The notes under the pieces: generated by a model
Database searches by the model: none
Told to the model about the DNA's origin: nothing
What the model saw: only the letters and a program-made list of their open reading frames with translations
Shown: in pieces, positions 56,601 to 64,000 of the stretch
How the letters are laid out: each line of letters opens with the position of its first letter
How positions within the stretch are numbered: the stretch's first letter is position 1
Assembly (NCBI GenBank): GCA_029747015.1
Contig: JAKOGI010000109.1
Coordinates: forward strand, 496,001 to 560,000
Direction of reading: 5' to 3'
Source: Carnegiea gigantea
Taxonomy: Eukaryota > Streptophyta > Magnoliopsida > Caryophyllales > Cactaceae
Length of the DNA: 64,000 nucleotides
Position numbers and translations under genes: made by a program

Positions 56601-58503
56601 TATCCAAACCCATCATATCAAACTATAATGGTTGGCAACTTGGCATTAACTTGTTTCTTTTACGATTAGACATGGCATACCCTACACTCATCAATTTGGG
56701 AGGAGGGGATGGCAGCCGGACAATAATATAAGACAAAGAAATATTTAAACAACGAAAATAACAAATCTCCCTAACCAGGGGCTGCCACATTGCAATGTGC
56801 TACCAACCATCCACTTCCATCTCATCCTCCACCTCATCCTGTGAACCATTACACCCGTGTCCCACTACTGCAACATAGGCTACCAAGAAGCACAGGTGTG
56901 GCCTTCCTAAATTGATTAACCAGACTCCATAACATCATGCATCGATTTCGGATATGAAGTCAAGAGTTCCAAAGAGCTGCAAGAATTAAGTACCATCCGC
57001 CACCAACCAGGGACCACCACATGGATGTATTACTATCCAACCCAGCACAGTCCACACCCTTGATCTCCCCTGCCTCATCCTACCCGCCATTGCAACCTCA
57101 CTCCCTGCTGCTACCTTGGCTACCAGGGAGCACAATGATGGGCTCCCTAAGGTTGATCAACAGTACCCAATAACACAAGGTTAATTTAGCATGTGATAAG
57201 CTCAGCATTTGAAGTAGATGAAGAAAGCTGAGCAATTGAATACTGCCCATCAGCAACGTTCACGGTGGAAATATATGCCCTTATTTGGGCCAAACGAGAG
57301 GGGAAAGGGAAGGGGAAACAGAAACAAAAAGGGAAAGGGAAAGCCTGTTCTACCCCTCATAATGAAATGAATATCGTTTCTAAACCAAATCATCAGAACT
57401 TTAGAGAAATAACCACTATGAGTGGTAAAATAATGCAATAAAACGAGTACAACTACTAAAATAAGCAATTTGGGGGGGGGGGTAGATGATTCAGTAAGCA
57501 CATATAAAGATGCCAAATGCATACCAATTTGCGGCAGAACTTTCTTCCATCGTATCACTTTCTTATCTAAAGCAGGATCATTAGCATTCTCGTCATGATT
57601 ACCCTGGAGGGGCTGGACATCCTCAGCATCTTCTATTGGTTCGCAATCGCCTTCAATTGGCCAGCCATCATCAGTAACAATAGGGGTTGTGATGAACTTT
57701 CCACTGCCAATAACAGGAACCATCTTCTGACACGCCGCCTTCAATTCATCATACTTCTCTCTAAGTTAACAAAGTGTAGCAGATTCAGTCAAAATACATA
57801 CACATAACTGTCTGCATTTATATGCACTGCATACAATATTGCAGACAGCGTGTGGTCTAATTGTGATTGTAGAAGTGTTTGTGAGACTGCCTTATGAATA
57901 GGATGCAGTTTGAAAGACTGTAAAAATTGTATCCACTGATAGGATTTCTGGACAACTTCCAAACTTCTGTGTACTAGATACATCTTATGCACAGCAATAT
58001 GAAGGTTAAATAGTAAGGGCTACAATCATGAAGACAACATGCAAAAAAAAGGAGGTTCTTGTTGTAGAATAATTTGGCTGCTACTAAAACCATCATTGCA
58101 AGTTCGTAGTTTCCATTACCTGCGACGTGTCCTGATTAGACTCCGGTCGTTGAAAGTGCTGCTGGGATCATAACAGCCCAACAAGAACTCCCACACAGCT
58201 CCTCTGATAGATGGGTGGACACCCTAGTAGTAGGAAAAAGTAGAAATACAACATAATCAAATTTCTCTCTGAAAAATACATCACCGATCTACCACACAAT
58301 ATGAGGAGATTAACAGTTGACTCTGACAAAATGTAAATTTCTATCTGGAAAACACATCAGTAATCTACCACACAATTTGGAATCCATTAAATTTAAGCCA
58401 TTTAAGCTCCCCCAAAACATTCTAATTTATCAAATCTTCATTTGGAAGACTCACAAAATGCAAAATATCTCCTTTTCCTCCTCCGCCCCTACCCCCCCCC
58501 CCC

Positions 58504-58541
<38 letters not shown>

Positions 58542-60387
58542 AACACAGCCTACTATGCATCTATTGGCAAATAGCAGATGAGAAACTGTGTTTTTTTTTT
58601 TTTTTAATCCCAGACATAGGGAAGAGATTTGGCCAACTCACCCAATCACTGACCTCTGTTCTCTCTCTTCCCATTTCTTGCAATGCCAAGCACCACCAAA
58701 TTATTGTGAAGCCCGAGTAACCAGCCACGAGTGAGCTTGATGGTAGCCATTTCTCTCTTGTCTGACAACATCAACCCACCCCCCAAAATAAAACATAAAA
58801 AAATCCATCTCTCTCATTGACCAGCTCTATGCCCCCCTCCCTTACTCTATCTCCATTTACCACCTTCCCTAAAACTGCCCCCTATTTTCAGATCCTTAAA
58901 ATTTTTTAGAGTGTTTTTATCTAACCCATGTTGTCCTCCTACTAATACCTTATCAATGACGATGTCAGAAAGTAAAATCCTGTGCATGTACATGAACCTG
59001 CATTGAATTTCCAACCAAGTGTTTCAGTTCAGGTTCTGCCATTTCTGGGAATTATGGTTCTTCAGTCTACCTGACATATTGGTATTGTATACACACAAGA
59101 CTCAGACATGGATGAGACACTCAGATACTTCAAGCTGTACTAAAGTCCAGGTAGCATGGTCCAGGATAGTAAGGCCTGTTTACATTAACAGATCACTCCA
59201 GAAAAGAGACGGTTTCTGTGGTAAGGATAAAAAGGAGGACTAGTTATTTTGATGATCTTATGGAGAATCATGTCAGGAAAGCATGCTAGAACCATGCCAG
59301 ACCATGCCAAAATAAATCCTTAATTCTATCATAAATTTGGATCACATGGTTTCATAATATTTTCCCCATGTTACTGAGCAGTTGCTTCGCAGGGCCATTC
59401 CACAGTATCGCTACTGCAATGCTGATGATTTCCACAACTGGGCAGATATTATCATCATCACACTAATTACTAACAAGACCTCATTTGCGCCCAATGATGT
59501 ATTTTTGTCTTCCTGACTCAAAGCAGCTACGTTGAGATCATACTGAGAGAAATCAACCAGCAGGATATTAAGCCAGGGAGTTCAAATTCCTCAGAATGCT
59601 ATTCTCAGTCAAAGCTTTGCATCTTTTCTTAATAACGGAAGTGTGTTTCCACAATGGCCAAGGAGAAATATTAGTCCCATGAGTATTTTGTACCCAGATG
59701 TCAATCTAGATTCATAAGAGCTAAGAAGCAACCTCGATCTACAAGAGGTGGTTCGCTTCTAGCTATTGCAGGAAACAGCTGGAAAGATGACTACATAACA
59801 AATGTGAAAGGAATAACCATTTACCCCTCGCTGAATCCGTTTTAGCACTCCTGCAATATCCAAGTGGCCTTCTTCAGAGAATGAAGCATTCCACTTCCTC
59901 GCACTAAGAGTTCTCCCTGGCTGCAGAATTGCACAATAAGAACTTGCCATCAACAAAGCGAAATTCACATATGTTAACAGGCACAAACAAGGCCGTAACC
60001 AGGAATCAGGCATTGGGTGATAAACGATGATAAAGCATTGCAACATATACTTCTCCATAGTATTCCAGCGCAAGCTCCCACCAAGAGCAAGCATCGTGAA
60101 CATGGAGATTTATCCACCAAATTAATCATGATGCTACTGACTGCACCAAAACGAATAAAAAAAGCCATAGAATAGGACATAAAAGGCTGCAGAAAAGATG
60201 ACAAGTCCAATGTATAAAATAAATGAGTTTAATAAAATAGCTGACAAAATGATAAAGAAACTATAAGCAGGAAGAAACAGAAAAGAGATCCCACCCTAAG
60301 CTTGAACCGGGGCTTGGGGACAGTTTCCCGGCAATCTGGTCTAATCGGATAGTACTCATCGAGTTCTGCTTGCGTAGATTTTCTCAT
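50655..60387 (-). CDS. TBC domain Rab GTPase-activating protein (Gyp7/TBC1D15-like)
   Basis: Eleven coding exons join in phase: 60295-60387, 59825-59920, 58120-58223, 57525-57760, 55939-56061, 55303-55391, 53495-53600, 51531-51628, 51170-51415, 50750-50833 and 50655-50672; the product is 430 residues. The TBC domain starts at IRGAVWEFLLGCYDP. It contains the arginine-finger motif GLDVVRTD (R182) and the glutamine-finger motif YVQG (Q217), which together speed GTP hydrolysis by Rab proteins. GMSDICSPMVVLL, FERTMRRL, the EELDGGQYLFAFRMLMV block and LYLWELMWAMEYNP follow in the family order. A charged insert lies between the two halves (about residues 130-170), as in plant Gyp7-like proteins. 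It acts on membranes in vesicle traffic. The first ATG (60387) is just after an acceptor, so a 5' leader exon lies upstream. Confidence 0.93.
52021..52387. mobile_element. Mutator-like MITE in a TBC intron
   Basis: Ends TTAAGAAGCACGGACAC and GTGTCCGTGCTTCTTA form an inverted repeat. Flanking 9-mers GGTACTAAT at 52012-52020 and 52388-52396 are identical, the target duplication length of Mutator-like elements. The interior is AT-rich without coding. It lies in the 1.9-kb intron between 51628 and 53495. Confidence 0.85.
53601..55302 (-). other. TBC gene intron with homopolymer and Stowaway-like end
   Basis: This 1.7-kb intron holds C13A10 at 54093-54115 and a Stowaway-like terminus ACTCCCTCCGTCACATTTC at 54181; no opposite end was found. 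Other large introns (56062-57524, 58224-59824) contain C/G-runs (57472-57483, 58492-58537) and nothing else recognised. Confidence 0.5.
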
Positions 60388-61343
60388 CAATGCGCCTGTC
60401 AAAACAACTATGTCAATGTCCAAAAGAAACCCCAAAAACCAATTTTTCGTCTACCAATTACTGAAGAAGAAAGACAACGTGACTATTGGCACTTCCTCAT
60501 GACTTAACTGCACTTGAACATCCTCCAGAAATGTACTCTTTGCTACTCTTTTCCAATACTTCCCCTTTTTCGAAATGTGTTCCTCTTTTATGAGTGATTA
60601 ACCAGCTGAAAAAGTTAATGCGTCAAAAAAGAATGAACAAAAGTCAGCCAATTTTGACAGATTACTGTCACACACCATTGAAGTCGTCCTATAGTAAAAT
60701 TCTTTGCACAGCAATCAGAAATCGGAAACCAAACAGCATAAAAACAGTTTAATCAATTAAAACGACTCCGAATTGCACAACACAAATCAAATTAACATCT
60801 ACACATTTATATGCAATCAAAATGCGGAATCATTCAAACTGCTGAATCAAATTAACACAAACCAAATCGACATCTAAACCGATCAATCATCAAAAATCCA
60901 GCACTGAACAAAGCTGTAATCTGTCGAAATCGGATGGATAGAAAGAGAGAGAATGGGTGCATCATACTTGAACTTTGATGGCTATCAAGACAGAGTTCTC
61001 CTTTCAAGACAGTAGGTGATGAGTTCCTATAACATTAGTCAGAATTTGCAGGTTTGATTGATTGGGATTTGGGATTTGGGATTTGGAAAGAGGGAGGGGA
61101 TGATTTGTGTATGAATCAGTTGTATGAAAACGGAAGAATCAAAGCGACGACGAGGTGATCGGCAGTGTCAATTGCTTGCGCTACTTGCTTTATCACAATT
61201 CACAAACCTAGTAGACCACTACAAGTGGTACCTACGTGCCTACGTGTATATGGAGTGACAAAATCCCGATAGTTTCTCCTGCGAGAGCTGTGCAAATGTC
61301 ATCCCTTAATTAGTTTGATAGTTGTCACAATTAAATTAAGGGT

Positions 61344-61386
<43 letters not shown>

Positions 61387-62217
61387 CTTAATCTTTGCTA
61401 TTAAAGTAAAATCACTAACAAATGCTTATAATTTTATAAGCATTTGGTCAATTTTTAGTTGTAAATTTTTAGTTGTGCTCTAATTTCAATATGATAGCCG
61501 ATATTTAATCTAATTTTAAGCAAAATATTTAAAATAAACAAATAACACCTCACTTAAATTATATTCAACAGGATATGTAATAGAGACGCAAATTTAAACC
61601 CACTAGAAGCTCATCTCAATAATTCTCATCCCCTTCACTCTCTTGTACGGTTGTACCCTTCTTTTTCCATAAGTGAGTTATGATTGATTCTAACAAAGAA
61701 GGAGTGAGTTACATCAACAAATTCCACCGATTGGAAAAAAAGGAAAATTGCTGACAAAAATTCAAAAAATTTTGAAATGCAAAGCAATTAATATTTGAAG
61801 CGCTTTCAAGCAATACCGTGTTCATACATTAATAAAAACATAAATAAAATAAAAACCGCGCCACCCCAAAAAAAAAAAAAAAAAACACAAACAGAACCGG
61901 CCAAAAAGAGCAACGATATTTGACATCTCGACCCGGACACTTTTGGAAAACAGAAAAAACAATTTGGTACTCAAATGTATTCTTTCCCAGCAGGGAATAG
62001 ACCCTGCTTGATTTGAACCTATAATGCTACATCCATATGTACAATTAGAGAGTAATTTACAAATTCTGTAAACTGGCCCTATACATACGACTACAACTTA
62101 AACCTTTTTTCAGGTTCCTACCTCGACTTTGAAGTTCAAACTTGCTGATATTCCGGTACTTTATACAGACAGAGAACGGATTATCTCATGCTTCTTAAGC
62201 AAGGCAAACTTAAGATG
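60388..62217. other. TBC 5' region and intergenic DNA
   Basis: The 5' leader of the TBC gene probably extends to about 61170, where A+G-rich sequence resembles a leader exon. A TATATA microsatellite occupies about 61347-61385. An A-run near 61867 and the presumed 3' UTR of the next gene complete the stretch. Confidence 0.45.
61347..61385. repeat. (AT)n microsatellite
   Basis: About 19 perfect AT dinucleotides. Confidence 0.95.
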
Positions 62218-62358
62218 CTAGAGTTTCACATATATGCGTTTCATGTGAAGTACACCTGCAACAAGGCCCCAAAATACGATCTCGAGTATCACAAAAGCCA
62301 AAGTGCCCCATTTTTTTGAATGAAGCAAATTCTGCAAAAATGATTGGGTCCAATCGAC
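62218..62358 (-). CDS. Terminal exon of an unidentified membrane-protein gene (partial)
   Basis: After an acceptor-like TTTGCAG at 62359-62365 a 46-codon frame runs to TAG at 62218-62220. It begins VDWTQSFLQNLLHSKKWG, followed by a 20-residue hydrophobic segment (TLAFVILEIVFWGLVAGVL) and a basic end HMKRIYVKL, the look of a C-terminal transmembrane anchor. The codon pattern and clean acceptor favour a real exon; upstream exons at 62359-64000 or beyond could not be identified. Tetraspanin-like proteins end in this way, but no family can be claimed. Confidence 0.5.
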   Translation of the reverse strand, partial: VDWTQSFLQNLLHSKKWGTLAFVILEIVFWGLVAGVLHMKRIYVKL

Positions 62359-64000
62359 CTGCAAATGCACCCATCTGACCAGTCAAAATTTGCACAGGAA
62401 GATAATAAAAGGATTGAAGAATTAATTGCAGAATGGGGGACAACGGTCATGTTCATTTTCCTCCAATCCGGCGGAGTCTGCTTGGATTTTTTTTAGAGCT
62501 CTAGAACTTTTTAACAGAGCCCTAGTCCTTTTTAGTAGAGCTCTGAAATTTAGTAGATGTACATAGGAGCCACAGTCTGACACTGTCTTCCTCTACCATG
62601 AGCTTTGGACATGAAAGCTTTCTAACTTATTTTCCAAATCCAGTGCGCATATTGAAATGAACATACCAACATTGCTGGATGAGACCAAGAAAGGTACTGT
62701 GTGCACAAGAACATAGCCAATATGATGGAATGAACCTTTGGACAGGATGCCAAAGAGTACAGGTGGATAAAATTTGGCAACAGGAAAGCTCAACTAACTT
62801 TAGTTTTCCATGTACAGAAAATTATTAAATAAAGCAACTACACAAGGTAAACATGCGTGGCATGAACCCACAGAAACCCATTACTCGTCTAGTCTAGGCA
62901 AGATCCTAAACATTGGACAACTGAAACTTGCGTCCAACTAGCCAACTACTGTTGATTTGCTTACATAATGTACACAGCCCCCAAATCGTAGACCAATCAT
63001 AAACTCATTATTCAGAGCTAAAACTCATGAAAATTTTATACCCATTATTGCATGAATCTGATTCCAACAGAAACAGAAATATGTCAGCCTTTGCATGCTT
63101 ACGAAACCATAAACTGCCTTTACTACACAGCAACAGAAGAGGATGATGATATAGCCAGGCACTTTGCTTTTTGAGTACTACAGGCAGAGTTGGCAACCCA
63201 TAAATACAAAGATGTTGCAGATGCATCTGCAATGTGAGGCGCACAAATTCAGGAAACAACAGTAAGGGATGTTTGTTTCCAGAGGTAAACATCCGAAGGC
63301 TTGAAATAGCTTTCTTTTCTGGAGGGTTGTTTTCCATCTCAGGCTTTGATAGCAGCATGGTTTCATACATTTAGCCAATATTTTACATCCTAACTTTTAC
63401 CGTGCATGTTTAAAGTGGAGGACTAAAGATCAAGTTCTCATCCACCAAATGGAGTAGGATGATTGAGTTGACCACACCACAAAAGTTGTTCAGAGCATGG
63501 ACTTACCTGATGTTATTTTTAACCTCTCAGGGCACCTGTCGACTTTGTCCATTAAGAGAATCAAAGGGAAAAGGGAAGAGTGAGGAAAGGGGAGAGAGAA
63601 ATAGATGCAACACCCCCCCCCCCAAAAAAAAAGAAGAAGAAAGCCCTCTCAGAAGGATGATAGCCGATGTACAAGATGCTGCTATGGAGAAACACCATAT
63701 TTCCTTTTCCCCGTGCCATTAACTTGGTGTTATCATGGGGAATGTCGAGGCAAAATACGTAACGTGAAATGTACTCTGCTTACATTACACCCAGCTTTGT
63801 GCAACACTTTTAATTATAATAGTCTTCGATGGAGTTTGTTCATTGCTAGTGGACTGACAGCTCATCCAATGTTTTGAAGGAAAAAAGAAGCTACACTTTT
63901 AAGTCAATCACAAGCTTGCAAATTTGCATTTGTCAGCACATAGGTGGCGCAGAGATTTATTGACAACTCAAAGAACACAGGAAAGGGAATGTTACCAAGT
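62359..64000. other. Unassigned region at the window's right end
   Basis: Presumably introns or the 5' part of the gene ending at 62218. A minus-strand frame at 63008-63370 is open for 120 codons, but its composition is not convincing. A C11A9 tract lies at 63613-63632. No exon can be supported. Confidence 0.35.

Noticed and set aside
63008..63370. A 120-codon minus-strand frame near the right edge
   Set aside because: Its composition is not protein-like, it has no family motif, and it does not splice in phase to the terminal exon at 62218-62358 by any obvious signal.
1..64000. CRISPR array, operons, bacterial promoters or ribosome-binding sites
   Set aside because: The window is plant nuclear DNA with split genes; no spaced identical repeats of CRISPR type were seen.

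Overview
This is nuclear DNA of a higher plant, almost certainly a eudicot: AT-rich, with GT-AG split genes, a plant-type phytochelatin synthase, a ROP-interactive CRIB (RIC) gene, plant USE/TATA snRNA promoters, an endogenous caulimovirid and several plant transposon classes. I cannot name the species.

Layout. 1-4250: a decayed LINE. 4518-5957: a Tourist/PIF-like element with a nested relative. 6770-14663, continuing at 27279-27460: a cluster of spliceosomal snRNA genes and pseudogenes, the most notable part of the window. Its order is U6(+), U1(-), U2(+), U2(+), U6(+), U1(-). Upstream elements lie 24 bp from the TATA box in the U6 copies (Pol III spacing) and 30-35 bp in U2 and the second U1 (Pol II spacing). 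A 767-bp hAT element sits between the TATA box and RNA start of the first U6. A 12.6-kb hAT-ended inverted repeat (14664-27278) splits the second U1; it carries one roughly full-length and one partial endogenous caulimovirid in opposite orientations, with a further retroelement-like insertion in one arm. 27440-31800: duplicated host DNA with exon-like debris.

31837-39565 (-): an 8-exon phytochelatin synthase with catalytic triad C56/H162/D180 and a 54-bp internal duplication. 40886-42847 (-): a 4-exon RIC gene. 45158-45231 (-): tRNA-Ile(AAT). 45830-46269: a hAT MITE. 46688-49966: a gag-only Copia element joined head to head to a TRIM, the pair sharing one 5-bp target duplication; the TRIM LTR carries an snRNA-type promoter. 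50655-60387 (-): an 11-coding-exon TBC/Rab-GAP gene. 62218-62358 (-): the terminal exon of an unidentified membrane-protein gene.

The protein genes are unrelated housekeeping genes that do not form a pathway. The snRNA genes and pseudogenes form a functional family (U1, U2 and U6 all act in the major spliceosome), but most copies look diverged or damaged. Exon joins were made by hand from splice signals, reading phase and remembered family consensus; no alignment or database search was run.
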